Shown here piece after piece: positions 8,938 through 18,017 of a DNA stretch of 64,000 nt. Positions within the stretch are counted from its first letter, which is position 1. Every line of letters starts with the position of its first letter. Origin of the DNA: Candidatus Cloacimonadota bacterium (GTDB lineage: Bacteria; Cloacimonadota; Cloacimonadia; JGIOTU-2); NCBI GenBank assembly GCA_016932035.1, contig JAFGDR010000025.1, positions 22,448 to 86,447 on the forward strand. The letters are read 5' to 3'. A model generated the notes under the pieces. That model did not search any database. It saw nothing but the letters and a program-made list of their open reading frames with translations, and was not told where the DNA came from. The translations under genes were made by a program, and so were the position numbers.

Positions 8938-11259
8938 ATGAAAAAGAAAATTATCCTTCTCTTCAGCATATTGTTTATTTGTGCTGTTATGCTCTACGCT
9001 GGAGAGCATACTGAACCGACTGTGGGTGTAGTGCTCAGTGGTGGTGGTGCACGTGGAATTGCACATATCGGTGTGCTTCGCGCTTTGGAGGAGTATAATA
9101 TTCCTATCAATTATATTGGGGGAACGAGCTTTGGTGCACTTATTGCTGCGTTCTATGCTTCAGGATATTCAGTTGACCAGATCCAGGAAATAATTGAAAA
9201 AACGGACTGGAGCTTTGTGTCAGATTCAGACAGGCAGCAGTACTATTATTACTCCAGACGCATCAATGAAGCAAACGTTTTGCGTGTACGATTCGAGGAT
9301 TGGGAATTGAAATTCCCGAACTCACTCGGGAACACGCAGGAGATCACGAGCCAGCTTGATTATTATTTTACGCGTTCAAACTATCTCAGTAGGGGGGATT
9401 TCCTGAAATTGAATCCACCGCTCTTTATTTCAACAACTGATATCAAAACGGGCACGAATCACATTTTCACACATGGAGAGCTCCCACAGGTTGTTCAGGC
9501 GAGTATGACGGTTCCGTTTCTTCTTTCTCCGGTTTTGATAGATTCCACGCTATATGTCGATGGCGGTATTACGAATAATCTCCCGATCAGCAGTATGCGG
9601 GATATGGGGGCAGACATCATCATTGCGTCAAATGCAACGAATTATCTTGCAACAGAAACGGATCTTACGAATATTTCAAGTTTTGCAAGTCAGCTCATCA
9701 ATATTATGATGTTCTCAAAGATCAAAGATGAACTTACACAAGCAGATATCGTTATCAGACCTTCGACCCGTCATATCAAAAATACAGAATTTTCTCGTTA
9801 CAAAGAACTCCTTACACTTGGATATTATCAAACCTATTCGATGATCGATACGATCCTCAGTGTTGTAAAACATGATAGTTCATTTGATGTATCGATTGAT
9901 GAATGTGTATCGATCAAGGATAAAAAGATTTCATTATTTGGAAATACACTTTTCGCTGCTGATGATATGCTGACTGAGGAGATTTTCGATTCACTTTCTA
10001 CCTTACAGGAGTTGGAGTCATACATAGAGAATTACTATGTGAGCAGAGGATATGTTCTGGTTGAAATCGTCAAAGAATCAGTCAAAGAAGATGAGATATT
10101 GATCATGATGACAGAAGGATTGATTAATAATATCCTCATAGATGGGAATTTTATAACGCATGAGGGTGTTATTTTAAGAGAAGTCAACACCCAACCCGGG
10201 GATATTTTCAATATTTATAAGATTGAAAAAGATATTCAACGGATACACGGAACGAATTATTTTAATCTGGTTAATTGCAATGTAAATCCTCATCCAAATG
10301 GTGTAGTAGATGTTGAGTTTGTTGTTTCGGAAAAACCCTTCGGTATTATAGAAGCCGGTGCTCAATATGCATCACAACAGGGCGCATCTGGTTTTATATC
10401 AGCTGGTTATGACAATGTTTTCGGTACGGGACAGCTCTTGCAGTCCTACATAAGATTTGGAAGAGAAAGAAAATATGGCGTACGCTTTAGCACGGATAGG
10501 ATATTGAATTCAAATTGGAATAATCTCTTACATTTTTACCTTAACGATGATGCTGAGAACGCAGAGAACAGGTTCTGGAGTTTCCGGGCTGAGAGTGGAT
10601 TTTTTGATGACCAAAAGCTTGGAATGCTTTCCTTGATAATAGATTACCGTACAGCTGATTTGAAGCTTAGAAAACGAAGTTCTGGTTTTGGTCTTCAACT
10701 CCTTTTTGATAATTTTGATAATATGTTATATCCTTCGAAAGGTATATTTCGAAAAGCATCATACATCCATTATGACAAAGCATTTGGTTCGCTTGCCACA
10801 TTTAATGAGGTGAATTTTGAGAATGCTTTTTGTTTTTCTTTCTTAGAAAAATTTACGCTGGTAAACTGGTTTCGGTTGCATATGCTTGAAAGTGATGAGG
10901 GCAGCATTCCGGAAAATAGATTTTTCTTTCATCGACCGGAGAATACGTTTTATGGATTCGGTTACGATGATGTAGATGGAGAGGACATGTTCTATACCTC
11001 TATTTCATTGCGTTATCTGATACGGCAATTTTCAATCAGCGATCCCCGTCGAGAGCTCTTCTTGATAGGCAAGATTGGCATTGGTGATTTTGGGAAAATA
11101 GACTCAATGGAAGATTTTTGGGGTATTTTTGATAAGGGTGAGAAAGTAGGTTATTCGATCGGTCTGGAGATGACAACCATCATCGGACCTGTCAAGCTTG
11201 CATACGAGCAAAGCAAGCACAACAACTTCTGGAAATTCTCAATCGGATATTCTTTTTAG
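8938..11259 (+). CDS. Patatin-like phospholipase fused to POTRA and outer-membrane barrel
   Basis: Exported protein of 773 residues: signal peptide (1-21), patatin domain (about 27-310), POTRA-like segment (about 320-400 and on to 465), then an Omp85/BamA-type beta-barrel to the C-terminal Phe. The patatin catalytic dyad is visible: GTSFG (Ser) near residue 62 and VDGG (Asp) near 208, with the oxyanion-hole glycines SGGGARG near residue 34. This is the layout of PlpD-like type Vd autotransporters, which place a lipase on or release it from the cell surface. The start is fixed by the signal peptide; no ribosome binding site is seen. It converges on the GT2 gene with a 4-base overlap of the coding ends. 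Confidence 0.88.
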   Translation: MKKKIILLFSILFICAVMLYAGEHTEPTVGVVLSGGGARGIAHIGVLRALEEYNIPINYIGGTSFGALIAAFYASGYSVDQIQEIIEKTDWSFVSDSDRQQYYYYSRRINEANVLRVRFEDWELKFPNSLGNTQEITSQLDYYFTRSNYLSRGDFLKLNPPLFISTTDIKTGTNHIFTHGELPQVVQASMTVPFLLSPVLIDSTLYVDGGITNNLPISSMRDMGADIIIASNATNYLATETDLTNISSFASQLINIMMFSKIKDELTQADIVIRPSTRHIKNTEFSRYKELLTLGYYQTYSMIDTILSVVKHDSSFDVSIDECVSIKDKKISLFGNTLFAADDMLTEEIFDSLSTLQELESYIENYYVSRGYVLVEIVKESVKEDEILIMMTEGLINNILIDGNFITHEGVILREVNTQPGDIFNIYKIEKDIQRIHGTNYFNLVNCNVNPHPNGVVDVEFVVSEKPFGIIEAGAQYASQQGASGFISAGYDNVFGTGQLLQSYIRFGRERKYGVRFSTDRILNSNWNNLLHFYLNDDAENAENRFWSFRAESGFFDDQKLGMLSLIIDYRTADLKLRKRSSGFGLQLLFDNFDNMLYPSKGIFRKASYIHYDKAFGSLATFNEVNFENAFCFSFLEKFTLVNWFRLHMLESDEGSIPENRFFFHRPENTFYGFGYDDVDGEDMFYTSISLRYLIRQFSISDPRRELFLIGKIGIGDFGKIDSMEDFWGIFDKGEKVGYSIGLEMTTIIGPVKLAYEQSKHNNFWKFSIGYSF

Positions 11260-12176
11260 TCCAGCTCCTTTTTGTTTGCTTTTCTATCCCTCTGGCGAGA
11301 ACTGTATACGATCATTTCCCCAAGTAATCCCAATGAAATTAACTGTACTCCAACAACGATAAGTAAGATTCCCAAAAAAAGCAAAGGTCGGTTACTCAGA
11401 CTCATTCCAAAGAAGATCTTCTTAACTGCCAGCCATACGCTGATAATGAATCCGATAAGAGAGATGATCAGACCGCTTGCACCAAAAAGGTACAGGGGAC
11501 TCCGTTGGTATTTCGTGATCATGGTTACGGTGAGGAGGTCAAGGAAACCTCTAATAAAACGGTTAGCACCATATTTGGATTTTCCGAATTTACGCTTATG
11601 GTGTGTGACCGGTATCTCCGTAACAGAGAAACCTTTTGCCCAAATTATGGCAGGGATATATCTGTATAATTCTCCATAGATATTCAAAGATTTTACTGCT
11701 TCTTTTGTGTATGCTTTATATCCGCAATTGTAGTCGTGGAGACGCAAGTGAAAAACCATCGATGTGATCAAATTAAAGAATTTTGAGGGCCAGCGCTTTG
11801 TGATCGGGTCTTTACGTTTCTTTTTCCAACCGGAAACCAAGTCGTATCCTTCATTGATTTTTTCGAGAAATCTGGGTATCTCGACCGGATCGTCTTGAAG
11901 ATCGGCGTCCATGGTGAAGATGACATCACCCTCTGCTTTGTCAAATCCTGCCTGGAGTGCTGCAGCCTTCCCAAAATTAGTACGAAAGCGAATCGTTTTT
12001 ATGTTCTGATCCTGCGCTTCTAATTCCTGTATGACAGAATAGGAATTATCTCTACTCCCGTCATCGATGAAGATGATCTCGTAGCTCTGGTTCGGGATAT
12101 TTTCCACAATTTTGCGATGGAGTTCTCGCAGACTCTCTTCTTCATTATAAACTGGAATGACAAAAGATAGCTTCAT
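11256..12176 (-). CDS. Family 2 glycosyltransferase, polyprenyl-phosphate sugar transferase type
   Basis: Protein of 306 residues with a GT-A domain (about 1-220): FVIPVYNEEESL at the N-terminus, FIDDGSRD, and the DADLQDDP metal/nucleotide-binding motif near residue 95. Two C-terminal hydrophobic helices (about 228-255 and 265-290) anchor it in the inner membrane. This layout matches dolichyl/undecaprenyl-phosphate glycosyltransferases (GtrB, ArnC, DPM1 relatives) that load a sugar on a lipid carrier for cell-envelope glycans. Donor and acceptor cannot be assigned. Located upstream of the lipid kinase on the same strand with a 66-base gap; cotranscription is uncertain. Confidence 0.85.
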   Translation of the reverse strand: MKLSFVIPVYNEEESLRELHRKIVENIPNQSYEIIFIDDGSRDNSYSVIQELEAQDQNIKTIRFRTNFGKAAALQAGFDKAEGDVIFTMDADLQDDPVEIPRFLEKINEGYDLVSGWKKKRKDPITKRWPSKFFNLITSMVFHLRLHDYNCGYKAYTKEAVKSLNIYGELYRYIPAIIWAKGFSVTEIPVTHHKRKFGKSKYGANRFIRGFLDLLTVTMITKYQRSPLYLFGASGLIISLIGFIISVWLAVKKIFFGMSLSNRPLLFLGILLIVVGVQLISLGLLGEMIVYSSRQRDRKANKKELD

Positions 12177-12242
12177 TTCGTCTCCTCAAAATATATTCTG
12201 ATACAATAAATAAAATTTATACTTCGTTTCATATTTATATCC

Positions 12243-12893
12243 CTAAATAAATAGATATGCAGCAGTCATTGCCAATGCAGACAGAATCGGAATGCTGATA
12301 TTATCATTAATATGAAGATTCGCAGATTCTACAATAGCAGCAACGACTGCACCAATAATGATCATTATTACAGCAAATTCAGGATGGGCGCTATTGAAAG
12401 CAAAAACGCGCATGAGAAAGAGAAAATAACATGCAAGTCCATATACTGCACAGCTTATAAAAGCACCGATAAAACCTTCAAGTGATTTATTCGAGTTCCT
12501 AAATTTACGTCTTCCCATAGAAAGCCCGAAGAATGCTGCAAACGTATCTCCAACAACAAGATAGGATATCGCGAGAAAAGCAATCTCTTTTGGAAATACT
12601 GCAATCGTGATAACCGAAGCAGTCAAGAGATAGGAACCACCAGTGAGTCTGCTTACCTCTGAGTCTCTCAGATGTGAACCAAAAAGTTTAAGAAATTTAT
12701 GTCTGAACTTCTTATTTTCGATTCTCGCTGAATCCCAAATAACACAACCGATCGCAAAGGGGAGCAGTATTGCAATAGAGAGAAGCTGGCTTTTTACCAC
12801 AAAATAATAGAGTACAGGAATAATGATCGCAAAGAGATGCGTAAATTTTCTGTATACTTCAACGTGACCGATCGGTTTGATTTCTGATACCAT
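12243..12893 (-). CDS. SEC59/DGK1/VTE5-type CTP-dependent lipid kinase
   Basis: Integral membrane protein of 216 residues with about six hydrophobic segments. It carries the family signature around residues 135-165: GDTFAAFFG, then GRRKF and NKSLEGFIG. Relatives are CTP-dependent kinases of dolichol, phytol/farnesol or diacylglycerol, and the family is related to CDP-diglyceride synthetases. A likely role is recycling polyprenols or diacylglycerol. An upstream glycosyltransferase acting on polyprenyl phosphate makes a lipid-carrier role attractive, but this is inference. The ATG follows a TAGATA box by only 6 bases, with no ribosome binding site. Confidence 0.75.
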   Translation of the reverse strand: MVSEIKPIGHVEVYRKFTHLFAIIIPVLYYFVVKSQLLSIAILLPFAIGCVIWDSARIENKKFRHKFLKLFGSHLRDSEVSRLTGGSYLLTASVITIAVFPKEIAFLAISYLVVGDTFAAFFGLSMGRRKFRNSNKSLEGFIGAFISCAVYGLACYFLFLMRVFAFNSAHPEFAVIMIIIGAVVAAIVESANLHINDNISIPILSALAMTAAYLFI

Positions 12894-12899
12894 CGTGTT

Positions 12900-12928
12900 T
12901 ATCTAGCAGTGAGGGAATAAATTGTCAA
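12900..12928 (-). promoter_or_regulatory. Predicted promoter, TTGACA-N17-TAGATA
   Basis: TTGACA at 12928-12923 (minus strand) with TAGATA at 12905-12900, a classical 17-base spacing. Transcription would start at or next to the ATG at 12893, predicting a leaderless message for the lipid kinase gene. Confidence 0.5.
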
Positions 12929-12963
12929 ATATTTGAGATAATGGATATTGAATTTATATGTGT

Positions 12964-13710
12964 TTATACATCATCTACGTGAATTGAATAAAAATATTTC
13001 TTTGCTTTTTTGATCGCTTCTTTTGTCTGTTCACCAAGTGCAAGATACGAAGTTATAGCAGAAGAGATCAGGCAACCGGTACCGTGTACATCGGAGAGAT
13101 TACTGTTCGGTGAGGTAAATCGCTCGAGTAATTCTCCCTTCAATAAATAATCAGTAACAGTTGTAGATGTGGTAAGATGTCCACCCTTTGCAAATATAAG
13201 GGAATCATATTTCTCAGACAGAAACCTACTGGCTTTGATCAAATCTTGTTCATTTTCAACCGGCATGGCAGTTAGATGTTCGAGTTCAGGTACGTTTGGT
13301 GTGATTACATTCGCTTTTGTTAGAAAGGTGTCTCTGAAATGAAGGAAATCCTTTTCATCGAGAAAAGCATAGCTGTCACTTGCATGAAGAATTGGATCGA
13401 TGACAATATGTGCTGGTTGATATTTTTCTAGATAATGAGAGATTGTATCCATGATTGCACGATTAAATACAACTCCTATCTTTACAGCAGATATGTCATA
13501 ATTCTGAAAAAGGGTCTTTAGCTGGATGTCAACCGTTACTTCATCTAATGCATCAGCAAAAAATACTTTTGTGTCTGTTTGAGCAGTAATTCCAGTTACT
13601 ACCGATAATCCATTTACTCTAAGATCGTGAAAGGTATTCAGGTCACGCTGGATGCCAGCTCCACCGGAAGTGTCGCTTGCTGCTATAGATAAAACATTTA
13701 TTTTCTTCAT
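12964..13710 (-). CDS. thiD: Hydroxymethylpyrimidine (phosphate) kinase ThiD
   Basis: Ribokinase-fold kinase of 248 residues that phosphorylates HMP to HMP-P and HMP-PP for thiamine synthesis. N-terminal IAASDTSGGAGIQRDL and C-terminal DVHGTGCLISSAIT (anion hole and catalytic Asp) are the PfkB/ThiD signatures. It is the last gene of thiE-thiM-thiC-thiD, 41 bases after thiC. It should be controlled by the TPP riboswitch ahead of thiE. Length is usual for a single-domain ThiD. Confidence 0.93.
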   Translation of the reverse strand: MKKINVLSIAASDTSGGAGIQRDLNTFHDLRVNGLSVVTGITAQTDTKVFFADALDEVTVDIQLKTLFQNYDISAVKIGVVFNRAIMDTISHYLEKYQPAHIVIDPILHASDSYAFLDEKDFLHFRDTFLTKANVITPNVPELEHLTAMPVENEQDLIKASRFLSEKYDSLIFAKGGHLTTSTTVTDYLLKGELLERFTSPNSNLSDVHGTGCLISSAITSYLALGEQTKEAIKKAKKYFYSIHVDDV

Positions 13711-13751
13711 TCTAGTCCCTCAACCTTTTAACGTTCTAACATTTAAACTTC

Positions 13752-15020
13752 CTAACTTTTCAAAGTTTTAATGGCACATAGTTTCCCGCACATAGTGCAT
13801 ACATCTTCTGAAAAGTCTTCACTTTCCTTACGTCTACGTTTTGCAAGGAGGGGATCGAGAGAAGTTTTGTATTGACCTTCCCAATCAAATTCGGCACGGT
13901 ACCTGGAGATTTTATTATCTCTTTCCATACTGCCGGGTAACCCAAGGGCAATGTCTGCAGAATGCGCAGCTATTTTTGCAGCGACAACACCCTCGCGAAC
14001 ATCATCTTTTGTTGGAAGACAGAGGTGTTCTGATGGGGTGACGTAACAGAGAAAATCTGCACCATAATACGCGGCAAGCGTACCACCGATTGCACTGGTA
14101 ATATGATCGTATCCCGGTGCTATGTCAGTTGTTATGGGACCAAGTACATAAAAGGGTGCGCCATGACAAAGGGATTTTTCGAGACGCATATTTGCTTCGA
14201 TCTGATGAAGAGGAACATGCCCCGGTCCTTCGATCATGACCTGAACATTTTTTTTATAAGCTCGTTGCTGCAATTCTCCCAAAGTAATGAGTTCCTGGAT
14301 TTGACCGGCATCGCTGGCATCAGCAAGACAACCCGGGCGTAATCCGTCGCCAAGACTAAGCGTGATATCATATTTGTATGCAATTTCCAACAACCTGTCA
14401 TAGTATTCAAAGAGAGGATTTTCTTTCTTGTGAATTTTCATCCATTTTATAAGCAGAGAACCTCCCCGGCTGACCACACCGAGTAAACGAGGTTGTTGTT
14501 TCATGGCGTCTAATGCTTTTTGGGTAATACCACAATGAACAGTTATATAGTCAACACCTTCTGCACATTGTTTTTCGATCGATTCAAACAGTTGATCAAC
14601 AGTCATTTTCGTAATATCTTTATCTTCATCGAGAAGCTCAGCAGCAACCTGATAGATCGGAACGGTGCCTACCATGACAGGTGATTGTGCGATGATCGCC
14701 TTTCTGATCGCTGATAAATCTCCTCCTGTCGAAAGATCCATCACACTGTCCGAACCATATGCAACAGCTACCTTGAGTTTTTCAAGTTCTTCGTCAATAT
14801 TGAAATGATCGGGAGAAGTTCCAATATTCGCATTGATCTTTGTTTTGAGCTTGTTGCCGATTCCAACCGGATGGAATTTTCTTCCTACATTTTTAGGGAT
14901 TACAATATGTCCTGCAGCTATTTCATCTCTGACCCATTCTGGTTCATATTGTTCGTCCTTGGCGACAAGTTTTATGTCCTCGGTTATCATTCCCTTTTTT
15001 GCCTGTTCAAGTAATGTCAT
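13752..15020 (-). CDS. thiC: Phosphomethylpyrimidine synthase ThiC (short form)
   Basis: Radical SAM enzyme of 422 residues that converts aminoimidazole ribotide into HMP-P. A C-terminal CTMCGKLC cluster binds the 4Fe-4S centre, unlike the N-terminal CxxxCxxC of ordinary radical SAM proteins. Other signatures: ATG start with RBS-like spacing, [28 protein letters not shown] and [15 protein letters not shown]. It lacks the N-terminal domain of the about 600-residue proteobacterial enzyme and matches the shorter clostridial/archaeal form. Flanked by thiM (29-base gap) and thiD (41-base gap). Confidence 0.95.
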   Translation of the reverse strand: MTLLEQAKKGMITEDIKLVAKDEQYEPEWVRDEIAAGHIVIPKNVGRKFHPVGIGNKLKTKINANIGTSPDHFNIDEELEKLKVAVAYGSDSVMDLSTGGDLSAIRKAIIAQSPVMVGTVPIYQVAAELLDEDKDITKMTVDQLFESIEKQCAEGVDYITVHCGITQKALDAMKQQPRLLGVVSRGGSLLIKWMKIHKKENPLFEYYDRLLEIAYKYDITLSLGDGLRPGCLADASDAGQIQELITLGELQQRAYKKNVQVMIEGPGHVPLHQIEANMRLEKSLCHGAPFYVLGPITTDIAPGYDHITSAIGGTLAAYYGADFLCYVTPSEHLCLPTKDDVREGVVAAKIAAHSADIALGLPGSMERDNKISRYRAEFDWEGQYKTSLDPLLAKRRRKESEDFSEDVCTMCGKLCAIKTLKS

Positions 15021-15049
15021 GGTACCTTCTCACTAAATGATTAATAATA

Positions 15050-15853
15050 TTATGCTTTGAAAATTTTTTGCATCCAATCACACACTTCATCCATCTTATA
15101 GAGCTCATCAAAAAACCTCTGTTTGAATTCAAAAGGTGTAGTTGTTTCTCGTGCAGACTTTTCTGCAGCTATTTCATATATGGCCAGACCTGATGCGCAA
15201 GCTTTGCCATAATCTTTTTCAACCGCGCAGAAGCAGCCCAGTACGGATGAAGCCATACAGCCGGTTCCAACGATCTGTCCCATAAAGGGATGTCCATTTT
15301 TCACATTATATACATCATCACGCCAAACGACAATATCTTCAGGTGCAGTTATGACCACAGCTGCATTTCGCTCTTTTGCAAGTTTCTTTGCCGCTTCGGC
15401 GAGATCGACCTGAACATCGACTGCTTCGACACCTTTTGTGATTACATCTTCGCCAGCAAGTTTTGCAACCTCTGATGCATTTCCTTTTATGATATCTATG
15501 TGGCATTCGTCGAGTAATTCAAAAGCTTTTTTGTCTCGAAAGGTTGTTGCGCCAACGCCTACAGCATCGAGTACTACAGGGATTCCTTTCTCGTTAGCGG
15601 CTTTTCCAGCGATTTTCATTACCGCGATAAGTTCTGTCGTAAGAGTACCAATGTTAAGAACCAGGGCATTGGACAACTTTGTCATGTCAGCAACCTCTTC
15701 CTGGGCATGTGCCATGATTGGCAGACCACCCGTTAGCCGGACTATATTTGCGCAATCTGCAATAGTAACCCAGTTCGTAATATGATGTATAAGCGGATTG
15801 GTTGTTCTAATGCGTTTAAGAAGTTCATAAAGTTGTAAGTGGAGTTCTTGCAT
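15050..15853 (-). CDS. thiM: Hydroxyethylthiazole kinase ThiM
   Basis: Kinase of 267 residues that phosphorylates salvaged hydroxyethylthiazole. Signatures: NPLIHHITNWVTIADCANI near the N-terminus, VLDAVGVGAT and GTGCMASSVLG with the catalytic Cys/GTGC loop. It lies 3 bases after thiE. No thiG, thiS, thiF or thiH is present here, so the locus supports de novo pyrimidine synthesis plus thiazole salvage; thiazole genes could be elsewhere. Confidence 0.94.
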   Translation of the reverse strand: MQELHLQLYELLKRIRTTNPLIHHITNWVTIADCANIVRLTGGLPIMAHAQEEVADMTKLSNALVLNIGTLTTELIAVMKIAGKAANEKGIPVVLDAVGVGATTFRDKKAFELLDECHIDIIKGNASEVAKLAGEDVITKGVEAVDVQVDLAEAAKKLAKERNAAVVITAPEDIVVWRDDVYNVKNGHPFMGQIVGTGCMASSVLGCFCAVEKDYGKACASGLAIYEIAAEKSARETTTPFEFKQRFFDELYKMDEVCDWMQKIFKA

Positions 15854-15856
15854 GTC

Positions 15857-16495
15857 TTACCTCGATTTATTAAATTTTTCAATGATATTTTGTATCTTTT
15901 GAATTTCTTTTTCCGGATCAGGGGCAGTCAGGATTGCTGAAATGATCGCGACACCACTCACACCAGTTTGAAGAACATGCTCAAGATTGTCAGCATTTAT
16001 GCCTCCAATGGCGACAATTGGGATTGAAGTTTTACCGACAATTTCTTTGAGATTTATCAGTCCAATAGGAGGAGGAGTATCAAGTTTGGTTTGTGTAACA
16101 AATATCGGTCCAACACCAAGATAATCAGCACCAAGTTTCTCGGCTTCTATGGATTCTTCGAGTGTCATCGTACTTACACCGATAATTTTCTCCGGTATCA
16201 TGCTTCTTACATTATGATAGTTCTCATCTGTCTGCCCAACATGGATTCCATCAGCTTTTGATTGGATTGCAACTTTTGGAATATCATTCACAATTAAACG
16301 GGTATCGGTACCAGCAGTTACATCATGCATTTTGGAAGCATTTCCTATCATTGCGATAAGATCGGCATTCTTGTCCCTGTACTGTATGATAGAAATGTGG
16401 TTTTTTACCGCAATGTGAGCATACTTCTCAAATTGATTTGTATACATTCCATCAATGATGAAGTAAAGCCCTATGCTCTTTGGCAACATATTCAT
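15857..16495 (-). CDS. thiE: Thiamine-phosphate synthase ThiE
   Basis: TIM-barrel enzyme of 212 residues that joins HMP-PP with thiazole phosphate to make thiamine monophosphate. Visible signatures: IIQYRDKNA near residue 35, VNDIPKVAIQSKADGIHVGQ (diphosphate and Mg binding), ADYLGVGPIF and VAIGGINADN. First gene of the thi operon, starting 15 bases downstream of the riboswitch attenuator. A methionine two codons in is an alternative start. Confidence 0.94.
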   Translation of the reverse strand: MNMLPKSIGLYFIIDGMYTNQFEKYAHIAVKNHISIIQYRDKNADLIAMIGNASKMHDVTAGTDTRLIVNDIPKVAIQSKADGIHVGQTDENYHNVRSMIPEKIIGVSTMTLEESIEAEKLGADYLGVGPIFVTQTKLDTPPPIGLINLKEIVGKTSIPIVAIGGINADNLEHVLQTGVSGVAIISAILTAPDPEKEIQKIQNIIEKFNKSR

Positions 16496-16509
16496 AGTAT
16501 CCTTTCAAT

Positions 16510-16539
16510 AAAAAAACCGGTCATCAAAGGATGCCCGGT
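16510..16539 (-). terminator. Attenuator terminator of the TPP riboswitch
   Basis: On the minus strand the stem ACCGG-g-CAT (16539-16531) pairs with ATG-a-CCGGT (16524-16516) around a 6-base loop, followed by a run of T through 16510. It lies between the TPP aptamer and thiE, where ligand binding would favour termination and switch off the operon. Confidence 0.8.
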
Positions 16540-16547
16540 ACCATCAT

Positions 16548-16613
16548 TTCCTACGCCAGCATTATCTGGATCAGGTTCATAGGGTATGTTCTCAGCTCAT
16601 GGGAGCACCCCTG
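16548..16613 (-). ncRNA. TPP riboswitch (THI element)
   Basis: The minus strand shows the conserved aptamer parts in order: GGGGTGCTCCCATGAGCTGA (P1/P2 and the CUGAGA motif), ACCC, TGAACCTGATC, and GGATAATGCTGGCGTAGG continuing to the P1 closing strand. These are the invariant cores of the thiamine-pyrophosphate aptamer. A terminator follows directly, so control is transcriptional. Aptamer edges are approximate to a few bases. Confidence 0.95.
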
Positions 16614-16616
16614 AAA

Positions 16617-16650
16617 AGGATAGAATTGCACTATCCAGATATTATGTCAA
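16617..16650 (-). promoter_or_regulatory. Predicted promoter of the TPP riboswitch leader, TTGACA-N22-TATCCT
   Basis: TTGACA at 16650-16645 and TATCCT at 16622-16617 are separated by 22 bases. A start site 6-8 bases beyond the second box would fall on the first G residues of the aptamer, which supports this spacing as functional. It lies in the short gap after the geranylgeranyl reductase gene, so the thi operon has its own promoter. Confidence 0.55.
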
Positions 16651-16658
16651 ATTTATGT

Positions 16659-17840
16659 TCAGATATATATCTTGATCAATTCTTTTACGAGAGAGGGCTT
16701 GTTTCTAACCGCTGTCTTGAAAAGCTGGAAAAGAGTAAGTTTCTCCTGTGGGATATCATGAAGAAGTCCTACGATCTCATTTAATTCCTTATCGGAAAAA
16801 TCGAAAAATACTTCTTTTAATTTATAATGGACTTTTTGATGATTGCCCTTTTCTTTCATCCATAATTTATGATACTTTCTAAGAAATCTATGTGAGAAAT
16901 CCTGAGCTTTGACTGCATCCGCAGATACGGTACCAGCAATACTTCCTGCAGTGAGAATGTTGCTTAAACCACCTCCTGTAACCGGATTGACCTGGCGTGC
17001 AGCATCGCCGACAAGCATGAGGTTGTCTTTCGTAATTTCAGGAAGAGTCTGAGCTGTAGGCACTGCACCTGTGGTAAATGCCAGCGGTCTGCTATCTGGA
17101 AAATTGTTTACAATGAAGTCGTCGAGATACTCTTTTGCATTTTTGCCATTTGTCCTGTCTGCGCGAATACCAATCCCGACATTTGCCATATTTCTGCTTT
17201 TTGGAAAAACCCAGGTATAACCGCCCGGCGCAAAATCATTTCCGAAATAAAAGTGCGTAAGATCCTGCTCGATGGTTATATCGGTGAGAAGATATTGAAC
17301 ACCTGATTCGATGTCTTTAAGAGAAAGGGTTGTATTAATACCTGCTAATTTTCCGATTCGGGATTCTGGACCATCAGCGCCTACAACTATATGTGCTTTC
17401 ACTCGTTTCTTTTCTCCAAGATGCGTAAACTGAACACCGGAAATCTTGTCGCCACTAAATAAAAGGTCATGAACATCTGCTTTTGTGAGAATATCAGCAC
17501 CATTTTTCACTGCTTGTTCACAAATAAATGCATCAAATAATCGACGTTCGAGTATATATCCACTTCCAACAGCCCCGGTATTCATAACACATGATCTACC
17601 GTTGGGTGCATATAGCTTTGCACCATTGATTCGTTGTGATATCCATCGTTCATCCGGGGCGAAGAATTTTTCGAGCCCTCTTCCTGAAATACCCTCAGCA
17701 CATCGAACAGGTATACCGACCTCACGATCGCGTTCAAGAATGAGCACAGATGCCCCGTTCTTTGCAGCAAAGAGTGCGGTCATACTTCCTGCTGGTCCGC
17801 TTCCAACAACAACGATATCGTAGAATGGTCTAAGCTTCAT
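16659..17840 (-). CDS. Geranylgeranyl reductase family FAD-dependent oxidoreductase
   Basis: Flavoprotein of 393 residues. The N-terminal VVVGSGPAGSMTALFAAKNG is the FAD-binding Rossmann loop; the VRCAEGIS motif with its cysteine near residue 47 and the YTWVFPK motif near 215 are typical of geranylgeranyl reductases; GDAARQVNPVTGGG is the second FAD motif. Archaeal relatives saturate the isoprenoid chains of ether lipids; bacterial ones act on menaquinone side chains or chlorophyll. The ferredoxin gene just upstream overlaps by 11 bases and is a likely electron donor. Substrate unknown. Confidence 0.85.
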   Translation of the reverse strand: MKLRPFYDIVVVGSGPAGSMTALFAAKNGASVLILERDREVGIPVRCAEGISGRGLEKFFAPDERWISQRINGAKLYAPNGRSCVMNTGAVGSGYILERRLFDAFICEQAVKNGADILTKADVHDLLFSGDKISGVQFTHLGEKKRVKAHIVVGADGPESRIGKLAGINTTLSLKDIESGVQYLLTDITIEQDLTHFYFGNDFAPGGYTWVFPKSRNMANVGIGIRADRTNGKNAKEYLDDFIVNNFPDSRPLAFTTGAVPTAQTLPEITKDNLMLVGDAARQVNPVTGGGLSNILTAGSIAGTVSADAVKAQDFSHRFLRKYHKLWMKEKGNHQKVHYKLKEVFFDFSDKELNEIVGLLHDIPQEKLTLFQLFKTAVRNKPSLVKELIKIYI

Positions 17841-18015
17841 CTTCCACCTCTTCTATGGCTGAGATAGGGCAGACGATATAGCAATTTGAGCAACCAATGC
17901 ACTTCTCAAGGATGATCGTTGCAGTCTGTTCGGAAATTCTGATTGCATCCTGCGGACAAACAGAAGCACAAGATGCACATACATCGCAGAGATTTTCAAT
18001 AACTCTATATTTCAT
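17830..18015 (-). CDS. Small 2[4Fe-4S] ferredoxin
   Basis: Protein of 61 residues with two complete cluster motifs: CDVCASCASVCP near residue 10 and CIGCSNCYIVCP near residue 41. It is a soluble low-potential electron carrier. Overlap with the downstream geranylgeranyl reductase gene and a 2-base gap from gcvPB make it part of the same operon; I infer it feeds electrons to the reductase. Confidence 0.92.
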   Translation of the reverse strand: MKYRVIENLCDVCASCASVCPQDAIRISEQTATIILEKCIGCSNCYIVCPISAIEEVEDEA

Positions 18016-18017
18016 AA

